64,000 nucleotides of DNA from MED-G105 sp965263305 (GTDB lineage Bacteria > Pseudomonadota > Alphaproteobacteria > Caulobacterales > Parvularculaceae): positions 620,001 to 684,000 of the forward strand of contig OZ253666.1 in assembly GCA_965263305.1 (NCBI GenBank), read 5' to 3'. The notes under the pieces were generated by a model. The model made no database searches, was not told the DNA's origin, and saw only the letters and a list, made by a program, of their open reading frames with translations. Positions 51,231 to 59,371 of the stretch are shown piece by piece (position 1 is the stretch's first letter; every line of letters begins with the position of its first letter). A program made the translations under genes and the position numbers.

Positions 51231-51701
51231 ATGATCCGTACCTTACTCTTTATCGCTGCATTAGCGTTTCCCCTTGCCGCGTCCGCCCAGGACCATGGCG
51301 CTCACCACGGTCACGATGGCCACGATAGTCACGATAGTCACCATAGTCACGATAGTGACGATAGTCATGGCGATCACAGCGAGACCCAAGTAACCCTATC
51401 GCGAACTGCAGAGATCGATGCCGCCCTCGCCGCCGGGGGCGAGCCCGTCGTTGTCGAAGTTCTTGGCGTCGTATGTGATTTTTGCGCCAAGGCGATGAAC
51501 AAAACTTTTGGCCGGCGCGATGACGTCTCCGCCGTTTACGTTGACCTTGATACGAAGACGCTCAATCTCGTTCTTACATCGCAGGGCGCAATGGATAACG
51601 AAGAGATCGAACGTGTCGTGATCAAGTCCGGCTATAAGAGCAAAGCAATCCACCGCGGCGCTCACCTTGTTGGAGAGGGTCATGCGTCTGATCCTGCGTG
51701 A
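51231..51701 (+). CDS. Periplasmic heavy-metal-associated (HMA, MerP-like) protein with His-rich arm
   Basis: 156 aa. Signal peptide ending SAQ, a His/Asp-rich arm (residues 21-50, repeats of HDSHDSH type), then an HMA fold with C82-x-x-C85 (VVCDFCAK) in place of GMTCxxC. VVIKSGYKSKAI closes the fold. It should bind a soft metal in the periplasm and hand it to the membrane protein encoded next. The arm is coded by a tandem DNA repeat. Confidence 0.8.
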   Translation: MIRTLLFIAALAFPLAASAQDHGAHHGHDGHDSHDSHHSHDSDDSHGDHSETQVTLSRTAEIDAALAAGGEPVVVEVLGVVCDFCAKAMNKTFGRRDDVSAVYVDLDTKTLNLVLTSQGAMDNEEIERVVIKSGYKSKAIHRGAHLVGEGHASDPA

Positions 51702-52062
51702 AACGGCGGCGCCGGCGCTTGCATTATTCGCCAGCGCCTCGACCTTGCTTTGCTGCGCGTTGCCTGCGCTTCTTGTAACGATCGGCGCTGGCGCGGTGAT
51801 GGCCGGGCTCGCCTCGAATGTTCCGGGTTATGTATGGCTGACGGCCAATAAAGCCTATCTGTTCGCCACGGCAGGAGTTCTTTTAGCGGGCGCCGCCGGG
51901 GCGAGATGGGCGACGCGTAACGCGCCCTGCCCTGTTGATCCGAAACAGGCGCGGGCGTGCTCACGGATGCGCCGCGCCGGCGGCGTCATCCTGTGGGTCG
52001 CCATCGTAATGTATTTTGTAGGCGGGTTTTTTGCGTTCTTCGCGGCGGATTTATTTCTGTAG
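51682..52062 (+). CDS. MerT-like inner-membrane metal transporter
   Basis: 126 aa with three transmembrane segments. A vicinal C24-C25 pair lies in TM1 (STLLCCALPALLVTIGAG) and a second Cys pair (CPVDPKQARAC) in the loop between TM2 and TM3, the topology and Cys layout of mercuric transporter MerT. ATG 51682 has GGAG 6 bases upstream and overlaps the HMA gene's end, so the MerP/MerT-like pair is coupled. With a CsoR-like regulator instead of MerR, copper is as likely a substrate as mercury. Confidence 0.75.
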   Translation: MRLILRETAAPALALFASASTLLCCALPALLVTIGAGAVMAGLASNVPGYVWLTANKAYLFATAGVLLAGAAGARWATRNAPCPVDPKQARACSRMRRAGGVILWVAIVMYFVGGFFAFFAADLFL

Positions 52063-52083
52063 CGCGATTGCGTGAGCCAACGT

Positions 52084-53121
52084 CTAAAACGCCACGGACA
52101 CATTCAGGCCGCTAAACTCCTGAGCGCCGGGCTGTTCGTCGAACTCTCTGGTGCGAACCACATAAGTGTAAGCGAATTGAACATGCCCAATACGCACCGC
52201 GAGCCCCGTTTGAATATCGCCCACCAGAGCGCGGCTATCGACGGTGACGATATCGTCGCGGAAAAGCCGCCCATCCAAGGTGACGTCATAGGCGACGGCG
52301 CGGCCTTGTAAGCCGACGAAGACATTCCAATCCAGACCCGTCGATGGGAGATAATATCCGGGCCCGCCAACCCCCGGCTGAATGCGTTGCAGGCCAAAAT
52401 CATTCTTCAGACGCGACCCAACACGAAACTGCACGCCCGCCCGAGCGTTTGTGCGGATGGTGCCTAATTCGACGCCTGCGGAGGGAATAACATCAAGCGC
52501 TAATCCATCATCATTGCCGATATGGACGGCGCGGCGGATTTGCTCATAGGCGATGTTGACGCCAAAATCATTGCCGATTTGGTTATCCCACCCATTAATA
52601 TCCCGCGCCCCGATGAGATCGTGATAGGCGTTTTGAAGCTCATCCCCGAGCGCCGCCGGACCGATGATCCCCGCCTCGACCGCGAACCTGTCCAAACGGT
52701 CCGTCTGTTCCACGGCCAAAGAAAACTCCCCGAACAATCGACCGGCATAGGGCCTCTCATTGAAAACCGGATCGGTGGTGTCGACATCATCTGGTGTGAA
52801 CAGGCTATGGCCCAACGCGAACCCACGCCGGACCGTCGCTGCGCCGTTGGGGTTAACCAAAGTATCGCTTAGAAACGCCGATAATCCAGAAAGCGCGCGT
52901 GGTTTGCCGACATAAGAGATAAGAACGCCATTGGTGAAATCTTCATCGCCCGCTGAGGCGAAGAAATCGTTCTCCGCGACAAGCGAAAGAACGCCCGTTG
53001 GCGCTTTACCGGCTTGGCGAATCTTCGCAGGCGATTGCGCATTTCCCTCGAAAGGGGCGCCAATCAGGCACACCACCAACGCACCAACCCGAACCCCCGC
53101 GTATTTTCCATCAGAAAACAC
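52084..53121 (-). CDS. LpxR/DUF2219-family outer-membrane lipid A deacylase-like protein
   Basis: 345 aa. Signal peptide VRVGALVVCLIGAPFEGNAQS, then LVAENDFFA, DFTNGVLISYV, GFALGHSLFTPDDVDTTD and ERPYAGRLFGEFS, the conserved order in the LpxR family. It would remove the 3'-acyloxyacyl chain of lipid A at the outer membrane. The GTG at 53121 is chosen (GGAGG 7 bases upstream and signal peptide directly after). The ORF reaches 53229 but the extra part is not signal-like. Confidence 0.78.
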   Translation of the reverse strand: MFSDGKYAGVRVGALVVCLIGAPFEGNAQSPAKIRQAGKAPTGVLSLVAENDFFASAGDEDFTNGVLISYVGKPRALSGLSAFLSDTLVNPNGAATVRRGFALGHSLFTPDDVDTTDPVFNERPYAGRLFGEFSLAVEQTDRLDRFAVEAGIIGPAALGDELQNAYHDLIGARDINGWDNQIGNDFGVNIAYEQIRRAVHIGNDDGLALDVIPSAGVELGTIRTNARAGVQFRVGSRLKNDFGLQRIQPGVGGPGYYLPSTGLDWNVFVGLQGRAVAYDVTLDGRLFRDDIVTVDSRALVGDIQTGLAVRIGHVQFAYTYVVRTREFDEQPGAQEFSGLNVSVAF

Positions 53122-53246
53122 AGCGCTTCCTCCCCTTTCGACCTTAAGACGGAATTCCCATGCGTTATGAATCCCGTTTAGAGAAGAAGAAGCATGAACG
53201 AGACCATGGCGCACGTTACGGATTGCCAAATGCTCGTCAATTCACA

Positions 53247-54161
53247 TCAAAGAAAGTTGAGTAGCGACAACTCGCTTGATGTCGAGAGCGCCCGCGCCGC
53301 CGCTTCAATGGCAAGGCGATCCTGTTCCAGCCGCGTGATCACTTCGGCGATATCCACGCCCTCGATCTCACCCGCGACAATTTCCGCGAGGTTTTGACGC
53401 TGGACCAATCGCTCCTCCGCCCGGGCGACCTCACCCTGGGCGATACCGTTCACGCTTAATTCCTGGGTTAAGGTTTCGGACGCTCCGTCCAGTTGGATCA
53501 AAACATCACGGAAAAAGGCTTGCTGATCATTATCGAGGGCGCCGCTCAAAGGGCCGATCGCTTGTTCCGCGTTTAGAAGGCTCTGCACCGTCGACAGGAT
53601 GCCGGCGCCTAACTCCTGCGCCGTTGCGCCGCCATCGACGGTAACGCCTTCTTCGATCGTAAGACGCGTGCGTTCGGTCGGAGAAAAGATCGTCGATAGA
53701 TCCGCCGTCGCCAACGCTTCTCCTGAAGAGGCTGCGGCTGGTGGTTGGGCGCCATCCGTCCCGCCAAACACGAAGACGCCGCCGAATTCTATATTCAGAG
53801 TAGAGACAATACGATCGGCCACAGAATCAAAGGTGATGGGCAACAACTCCGCCGCACCTGTTGAAAGAGCCCTGACGATATCGGCGCGCAGGGTTTCCAC
53901 TGCCGAGGAAAGCTCGTTCAACCCCGTTTCCTGAAGTTGTAGCCGGGTCCCCGCCGTCGTCGCCGCCCCTTCAAACGCCGTCGCCCGGGCGAACACGCTC
54001 TCCGCTGATAAGAGGCTTGGCGTATCCACGCCAATTCCCGCGAAATTTTGCGACCGTTCACCGGTGGCCAGCTGAATTTGGCGGGCCTGGCTGCCCTCTT
54101 GGGCCGCCTGGAAACTATTCAAGAGCGTTTGTTGTAAGCCAAGGTCAGAAATCTGGGTCAT
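53247..54161 (-). CDS. flgL: Flagellar hook-filament junction protein FlgL
   Basis: 304 aa with flagellin-like ends: N-terminal helix region (LQQTLLNSFQAAQEGSQARQIQLATGERSQNFAG) and C-terminal helix (QRQNLAEIVAGEIEGVDIAEVITRLEQDRLAIEAAARALSTSSELSLLNFL). The middle is short. It joins the hook to the filament with FlgK, whose gene lies upstream on the same strand. Confidence 0.9.
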   Translation of the reverse strand: MTQISDLGLQQTLLNSFQAAQEGSQARQIQLATGERSQNFAGIGVDTPSLLSAESVFARATAFEGAATTAGTRLQLQETGLNELSSAVETLRADIVRALSTGAAELLPITFDSVADRIVSTLNIEFGGVFVFGGTDGAQPPAAASSGEALATADLSTIFSPTERTRLTIEEGVTVDGGATAQELGAGILSTVQSLLNAEQAIGPLSGALDNDQQAFFRDVLIQLDGASETLTQELSVNGIAQGEVARAEERLVQRQNLAEIVAGEIEGVDIAEVITRLEQDRLAIEAAARALSTSSELSLLNFL

Positions 54162-54197
54162 CGTCTATCTCTTGGGTCTTCCGTTTTCGGGCCGCGT

Positions 54198-55550
54198 TTA
54201 AATTGTCAGGAGGGTCTGCCAAAGCTCATCAACGGCGGAGATCACGCGCGCATTGGCGCCGAAAGCCCGCTGAAAAAGGATGAGATTGGACAACTCCTCG
54301 TCGAGATTAACACCGCCGCTGCTTGCAAGACGGGCGGAAACCTCTTGATCGAGAGCGCCAGCGCTCGTCGCCTGGTCCGCCGCCGCGCGCGACGCCGCGC
54401 CAATTAACCCAATTGCATCCCGCGCTTCGGCCGCGACCACGCCACCCAGGGCGTCAGCCAATAACCCCGCGCCAGCGCCATCATTCTGTCCCCCAACAAA
54501 TCCGGCGGAAGGACGTGCAATCGCGAAGGTGGAAGGATCATCAAGAAGCGCGGCGTTCACGGTGAAAACGCCATCCGTTTCAACGAGTAACGGCGTTGCG
54601 GCCGGCCCCGTCGCGCCAACAGAGGCATTGCCAGCATAAGCGCTATTCAATGCGGCGGCCGCCGATTGCGCTGCGCCATTGACCAAACTGGCGATCGCCG
54701 GAAGCTCCGTATTAAGAAGAGCAACACCAGCGCCAATTTCACCAGATTGTAGGCTCGCCGTTATATCTTCGCTGATAACCCCCAACGGGCCAGTTTGCGG
54801 ATCAGCGCTCGCCAGATCAATTACAGCAGGCGATCCCGCGCGAACCTGAAGAGCGGTCAATGTACCGGCGCTCGCCAGCGTTGTACCGTCTGGGGTTGAA
54901 ACGGTGGCGCGCCCCGCCTCATCGCGGACAACAGAAATGCGCAAGAGGCTTGAGAGCTCTTCTAGCCTGGCGTCCAATTGATCAGCGGCGCCGGGCGCCG
55001 ATGGCAGCGCCTGATTGAGCCGAAACACATCTTCAAGCAGCGTATTGGCGCGATCGACCGCGCTTTCTAACCGCGCGCGCCCGTTGACCGCTTCGGTTGA
55101 AATCGCATCCTGGGTGCGGCCGAAATTCCGAAACGCGGCGTCTAACTGCGATAAGGCATCGGCGCGAGCCGCAAGCGATGACGGATTGGCGCTCAGCGCA
55201 ATCAAGGCCGCCGCGGCGTCATCAAGACCATTGGCAAACGAGATATTGTCCCCTGGCGCCCCCAAGGAGGCATCGACAGCGCCGAGCGCTGTTTCCAAAA
55301 CACTGGCGCCAGCGGCGTCAGCCCGGGCGCCAAAGGCGGCTGACTGTAAAAACCGATCAGCCCCCGCCCGGGTAATATCCGTAGACACACCAGCAAACTG
55401 CCCCGGGATAGCGTCGGCGACGAACGAGACCTCTCGCCGGGAGAAGTTCGGCGTGTTGACGTTGGCGATGTTCTCTGACGTCGCGGCAATCGCCTCTTGC
55501 TGGGCAAGCAACCCGGAGACGCCAATGTTCAAAGCGACATTTAAACTCAT
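54198..55550 (-). CDS. flgK: Flagellar hook-associated protein FlgK
   Basis: 450 aa from ATG 55550 (MSLNVALNIGVSGLLAQQEAIAATSENIANVNTPNFSRREV, the flagellar rod/hook N-terminal signature). The C-terminus GVNLDEELSNLILFQRAFGANARVISAVDELWQTLLTI is canonical. GGGAG lies 7 bases before the start. Capping junction protein between hook and filament. A sigma54-like promoter lies about 190 bp upstream. Confidence 0.93.
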   Translation of the reverse strand: MSLNVALNIGVSGLLAQQEAIAATSENIANVNTPNFSRREVSFVADAIPGQFAGVSTDITRAGADRFLQSAAFGARADAAGASVLETALGAVDASLGAPGDNISFANGLDDAAAALIALSANPSSLAARADALSQLDAAFRNFGRTQDAISTEAVNGRARLESAVDRANTLLEDVFRLNQALPSAPGAADQLDARLEELSSLLRISVVRDEAGRATVSTPDGTTLASAGTLTALQVRAGSPAVIDLASADPQTGPLGVISEDITASLQSGEIGAGVALLNTELPAIASLVNGAAQSAAAALNSAYAGNASVGATGPAATPLLVETDGVFTVNAALLDDPSTFAIARPSAGFVGGQNDGAGAGLLADALGGVVAAEARDAIGLIGAASRAAADQATSAGALDQEVSARLASSGGVNLDEELSNLILFQRAFGANARVISAVDELWQTLLTI

Positions 55551-55737
55551 GCCGTGGCTCCCTGCGGGCGCGCGCCCGTCAAACACAATCCACTTTTCGC
55601 CCGGCAATAACTGCCGACCCGGCCAAAATTGCCGGCCAATACTGCCGCGTTATCGCCTGTTCTGAGGCGCAAACCCTGTTTTTTCAACGCTGAAGGCATC
55701 GCCTTGTCCGTCGCCTTTCTTTTCTCGCCACAATCTT

Positions 55738-55753
55738 TGCAAAGGGCGAACCA
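55738..55753 (-). promoter_or_regulatory. Sigma54 -24/-12 promoter for flgK-flgL
   Basis: Minus strand TGGTTCGCCCTTTGCA has GG and GC in the exact sigma54 spacing (consensus TGGCACGN4TTGCA). It lies 188 bp before the flgK ATG. FlbD, encoded at the window end, is the likely activator. The rest of 55551-55952 shows no gene. Confidence 0.6.
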
Positions 55754-55886
55754 TGTCCGTCGGCGGTATTTGAGAGGGCGGCAAAAAACGCCGTGTGAGG
55801 AAAATCCTGCAGGGCAAAATCTGTTTCCGAAACCATGGGAAATCCTTGTAATCCAGTATTCATAGGGATTTTTCAAAGGCGCCCAT

Positions 55887-55902
55887 TGGCCCAGCCTTTG
55901 CG
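55887..55902 (+). promoter_or_regulatory. Sigma54 -24/-12 promoter for fliK-flgD-flgE
   Basis: TGGCCCAGCCTTTGCG: GG and GC elements are in register with the sigma54 consensus. It lies 51 bp before the fliK ATG. It is divergent from the flgK promoter, so a shared activator site between them is likely. Confidence 0.65.
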
Positions 55903-55952
55903 CTGCATCACGCGCCAAAGATTCCAACACCGTTGAGAAATTCATCCGTCAT

Positions 55953-57023
55953 ATGACAACCGAAGCCGCCTTTTCCGCCGTCACGCTGTCAGACGCCCTA
56001 TCAGGGTCGTCATCCACCCGAGCACAAGCCAGCAATCGGTCAAGCAACGATGCACGCATCGAAGACGGGGATGATTCCGGCGCCATCAATGAGCAGCTCG
56101 CATTTAGTTACGTGTTGGCGAGCGCCAGCTTAATTGAGCGGGCGAGCGTCGCCTTGAACACCCATGGTGCAACGGCGGATGCACCAGACGCGCTTCAAAC
56201 CAACGCGATTGGCGCTCGAGACGGCTCGTCAGGGAATACTCCGGGCAATAATGGGCGGGCGCCGCTCGCTAACAACAATAACCCTGGCGCCAGCGGCCAA
56301 GGCGATGGGTCATCAAGGGCAGCACAAACGAATGCGCCATCAGGCGGGAGCGCCTCTCCAAGGCTCGGCCCTCAAACCGCGGGTCAGACCGCTTCAACAT
56401 CTCAACAACAAGCCGTGAACCTAGTCGCGCAGCCTACTCTTGCGCCTCTCGCCCCACAGGCGTCCGCGCCAAGCGCCGCGAGGGCCACGGGTGCAATCGG
56501 CCAAGGCGCCGGCCTTTCCCCCAATGCAAGGAACGAGGCGGCGCTCGCCCAACGAACAGCACAAACCGGCGCAACCCGTCCACAAGCGCCTCTGTCAACG
56601 CCGTCTACTGAACAATTCGCTCAACTGATCGCCCGCCGACTCGACCAGGACCGCAGCGCTTTCACGCTTCGCTTGGATCCACCGGAGCTCGGACGGGTCG
56701 AGGGACGTTTTGAAGTCGGCGGTGACGGACGCACCTCCCTACAACTGCGTTTCGACAACCAGAGCGCTTTTGATTTGTTTCGCCAGGATGATGCGTCATT
56801 GCGTGCGGCCCTTGCCGAGGTCGGTGTTGACGCATCAGAGACCGATATCAACTTCGCCTTTAGCCCTGATGGCTTTCGCGATGATGGTTGGAATAACGCC
56901 GTAACCCCGCCTGATCACCAGACATCTATTCTTACCATTGGTGATGACGCCAATATTCCCGTGGCTGATGTTTACGCCGATATCATCGGCGTCTCATCGG
57001 GCGCCATTGATTTAAAAGTATAG
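55953..57023 (+). CDS. fliK: Flagellar hook-length control protein FliK
   Basis: 356 aa. A low-complexity Ala/Gly/Asn/Gln/Pro-rich N-terminal ruler region (about 1-220), then the conserved C-terminal domain with FTLRLDPPELGRVEGRFEVGGDGRTSLQLRFDN. Measures hook length and switches export specificity. First gene of fliK-flgD-flgE; flgD follows after 8 bp. Confidence 0.88.
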   Translation: MTTEAAFSAVTLSDALSGSSSTRAQASNRSSNDARIEDGDDSGAINEQLAFSYVLASASLIERASVALNTHGATADAPDALQTNAIGARDGSSGNTPGNNGRAPLANNNNPGASGQGDGSSRAAQTNAPSGGSASPRLGPQTAGQTASTSQQQAVNLVAQPTLAPLAPQASAPSAARATGAIGQGAGLSPNARNEAALAQRTAQTGATRPQAPLSTPSTEQFAQLIARRLDQDRSAFTLRLDPPELGRVEGRFEVGGDGRTSLQLRFDNQSAFDLFRQDDASLRAALAEVGVDASETDINFAFSPDGFRDDGWNNAVTPPDHQTSILTIGDDANIPVADVYADIIGVSSGAIDLKV

Positions 57024-57031
57024 GAACCACC

Positions 57032-57715
57032 ATGATTACTGACGTTAACGGCGCCGTCGGAAGCATCGTCACCGCTCAAACAGCCGCCGAAGGGGCGAAC
57101 GTGAACGCCGCGACGTCAAGCTTAACGGCTGACTTCGATACGTTCTTGACCCTTCTAACAACGCAGCTGCGAAACCAAGATCCTCTTGATCCGCTCGATA
57201 CCGATCGGTTTACGGAGCAGCTCGTACAGTTCTCCGGCGTTGAGCAATCGATCGGCACCAATACCCGACTAGATGCGTTAATCGCCCTGCAATCGGGCTC
57301 CGATAAAACCAACGCCCTCAGCCTGGTCGGTCGCCCCGTTGCCTTTGACGGCGACAGCGCCGCTCTGACGGCCTCCGGCGCGGAATGGACCTACTCGTTG
57401 CCGGGCAATGCTGGCGCCGTTGCCCTTTCCGTTCAAAATGAAACCGGCGAGACCGTCGCCACGTTTGCCGGTGAGACAACGCGCGGCGATCATCAATTCC
57501 GCTGGACAGGGCTCGATGACAATGGCGATCCGCTTTCACCCGGACTTTATCGCTTGTCGATCGATGCGACCGATCCAGGCGGCGCCCCATTGCAGCCATC
57601 GATCGCCGGGGTCCTTCCAGTTATCGCGGCAACATTCATCAATGGGGCAACACAGCTTGAGACCCTTGCCGGTGTCACCGATCTCGATGCGGTGCGCCGC
57701 GTCACCGCCGAATAA
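57032..57715 (+). CDS. flgD: Flagellar hook-capping scaffold protein FlgD
   Basis: 227 aa. N-terminal FlgD motif DTFLTLLTTQLRNQDPLDPLDTDRFTEQLVQFSGVEQSI; then a FlgD Ig-like/tudor region with GDHQFRWTGLDDNGDPLSPGLYRL. Caps the growing hook so that FlgE subunits assemble. Confidence 0.94.
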   Translation: MITDVNGAVGSIVTAQTAAEGANVNAATSSLTADFDTFLTLLTTQLRNQDPLDPLDTDRFTEQLVQFSGVEQSIGTNTRLDALIALQSGSDKTNALSLVGRPVAFDGDSAALTASGAEWTYSLPGNAGAVALSVQNETGETVATFAGETTRGDHQFRWTGLDDNGDPLSPGLYRLSIDATDPGGAPLQPSIAGVLPVIAATFINGATQLETLAGVTDLDAVRRVTAE

Positions 57716-57751
57716 TAAACGCCCCATAACGTTTTTGTCAGGAGCCTTTTC

Positions 57752-58630
57752 ATGAGTTTCACTGGTGTTTTCGCAACGGGAATATCCGCCCTCACCGCTT
57801 TTTCCGAAGGCATCGCGGGGATTTCCACCAATATCGCCAACAGCCAAACCGTGGGGTTTCGTGAAGTCGAAACCCGTTTTTCAGACCTTGTGCCAACCGG
57901 CGCCCGAGATACGGCAGGCGCGATCGGTGGTGGAACCATCGGTGGCGGCGTATCCGCAGCCAATGTGCGAATAGCCGACGCTCAAGGCGGGATTACCCGC
58001 ACCGATGAGCCGACAAACCTCGCCATCGCCGGTGAGGGCTTTTTCGCCGTCTCGCCCGCAACAGGCGCAATCGGAGGCGCTGACAATCCGGTTTTCTTCA
58101 CCCGGGCCGGTGGTTTTACACCGAATACTGATGGTGTATTACAAAACGCCGCTGGGTTCTTTTTGTTGGGCCGTCCCGTGGCGGGCGCCGGGTCCGTCAT
58201 CACGGACAGCTTGGCCGGCTTAGAAGCCGTTGACATCAATCGCATCCCTTCTGGCGCAGACGCGGAGGCTCTCGGGCCGGTATCCAGCGTGAGTATTGAT
58301 AGCGAAGGTAACCTTTCAGCAACCTATTCGAACGGCGAAGCGCGGGTTCTCTATCGCATCCCACTCGCCCTCTTTCGGAACCCAGCCGGCCTCGACCCGT
58401 CTGGAGAAAATACTTTTCTGACAACGGACGTCTCTGGGGCGGCAAGGCTCGTCGGTCCCGGTTCGGGAATCGCCGGCGTGCTTGAATCGAGCGCCGTTGA
58501 ACAATCAACAGTTGATATTGGTGAAGCATTTTCCGCGCTTATTGAGACGCAACGGGCCTACGCCACAGGCGCACGCACGATTTCCGTCGCTGATGAGCTT
58601 TGGCAACGCCTTATCGAAACCGCCGCATAA
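57752..58630 (+). CDS. flgE: Flagellar hook protein FlgE (compact form)
   Basis: 292 aa. N-terminal ISALTAFSEGIAGISTNIANSQTVGFREVETRF and C-terminal SSAVEQSTVDIGEAFSALIETQRAYATGARTISVADELWQRLIE are the rod/hook signatures; IAGEGFFAVSP lies between. Position after fliK and flgD favours FlgE. It is clearly shorter than the 400 or more residues of enteric FlgE, so the outer D2/D3 domain region must be reduced. FlgF/FlgG cannot be fully excluded. Confidence 0.8.
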   Translation: MSFTGVFATGISALTAFSEGIAGISTNIANSQTVGFREVETRFSDLVPTGARDTAGAIGGGTIGGGVSAANVRIADAQGGITRTDEPTNLAIAGEGFFAVSPATGAIGGADNPVFFTRAGGFTPNTDGVLQNAAGFFLLGRPVAGAGSVITDSLAGLEAVDINRIPSGADAEALGPVSSVSIDSEGNLSATYSNGEARVLYRIPLALFRNPAGLDPSGENTFLTTDVSGAARLVGPGSGIAGVLESSAVEQSTVDIGEAFSALIETQRAYATGARTISVADELWQRLIETAA

Positions 58631-58634
58631 CGTC

Positions 58635-58649
58635 GTAAATTTACTTTAA
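58635..58649. promoter_or_regulatory. CtrA-like site upstream of sciP
   Basis: GTAAATTTACTTTAA fits TTAA-N7-TTAA with one mismatch, 163 bp before the sciP ATG. In Caulobacter sciP is CtrA-dependent. TTGACA at 58733-58738 could be the -35 of a nearer promoter. Confidence 0.3.
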
Positions 58650-58811
58650 ATGCGGACAATAGTGATCACTACCCGTATCGATCCGGGATCAAAATGCCTA
58701 AAATCCGTAAACCACTTACCCATTGATTTACCTTGACATTTAGGCGTTCTTTAAAACCAGAGCGCTATGGTTAGCTCTACTAGTTGCGTACCTTGGGAAG
58801 GGATTTTTACG

Positions 58812-59102
58812 ATGACCGCCGCTGTTACAAAGGCCGACCATAATAAACCACAAGATGCCTACGTCATTGGGCCCGATGGTTTGCCCCTTACTCTGGCCGA
58901 TTTACCGCCGACGACGACAAAAAGATGGGTAATCCGCCGCAAAGCAGAAGTTGTCGCCGCTGTGCGTGGCGGTTTGCTAACTCTCGAAGAGGCGTGCGAA
59001 CGATATCACCTTACCGTTGAGGAATTTCTCGGTTGGCAAAAAGCCATCGACCAATTCGGCATGCCGGGCCTTCGCGCGACGCGCGTTCAGCAATATCGCT
59101 AA
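58812..59102 (+). CDS. sciP: SciP, DUF1153 inhibitor of CtrA
   Basis: 96 aa, matching the size of Caulobacter SciP. Core motif LPPTTTKRWVIRRKAEVVAAVRGGLLTLEEACERYHLTVEEFLGWQKAIDQFGMPGLRATRVQQYR is the DUF1153 helix-turn-helix and C-terminus. It binds DNA with or beside CtrA and represses CtrA targets. ATG 58812 has AAGGGA upstream; the longer ORF (58767) is not needed. Its own terminator follows at 59146-59176. Confidence 0.92.
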   Translation: MTAAVTKADHNKPQDAYVIGPDGLPLTLADLPPTTTKRWVIRRKAEVVAAVRGGLLTLEEACERYHLTVEEFLGWQKAIDQFGMPGLRATRVQQYR

Positions 59103-59106
59103 TCAT

Positions 59107-59121
59107 TACCTATTCATTAAT
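59107..59121. promoter_or_regulatory. CtrA-like site upstream of the fliF operon
   Basis: TTACCTATTCATTAA matches TTAA-N7-TTAA except at one base. It lies 251 bp before fliF and before the sciP terminator, so its role for fliF is doubtful. It is listed because fliF is CtrA-controlled in Caulobacter. Confidence 0.2.
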
Positions 59122-59145
59122 CTCTCAACCTCCCACTTCCTTCCC

Positions 59146-59176
59146 CGCGATCATTCAGTGATCGCGGTTTTTTTTT
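59146..59176 (+). terminator. Rho-independent terminator of sciP
   Basis: CCGCGATCA (59146-59154) pairs with TGATCGCGG (59160-59168) around a 5-base loop, followed by eight T. Confidence 0.92.
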
Positions 59177-59371
59177 GCCCAGGCGTTTTTTAAGGTACTC
59201 CCGCCGAAAAGGCTGATTTTCCAGGCCTAATTAAAATACCCGTCAGAAAAGAAACGGAATTTTTACGCTGCGCCGGGCAAATATTGCCCACTCGTATTTC
59301 GTTTTGTTCCTCATGGTGCTCTCAGCACCCTGATAACAAACATACGAGCAGGATGGACGGGGCGGCGTTTA

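Noticed and set aside
51305..51370. Short repeats as a CRISPR-like array
   Set aside because: They are in-frame codons for a His/Asp arm, with no spacers of constant length.
55547..55945. A 132-codon minus ORF between flgK and fliK
   Set aside because: It runs through both sigma54 promoter motifs and the flgK ribosome site; composition is not protein-like.
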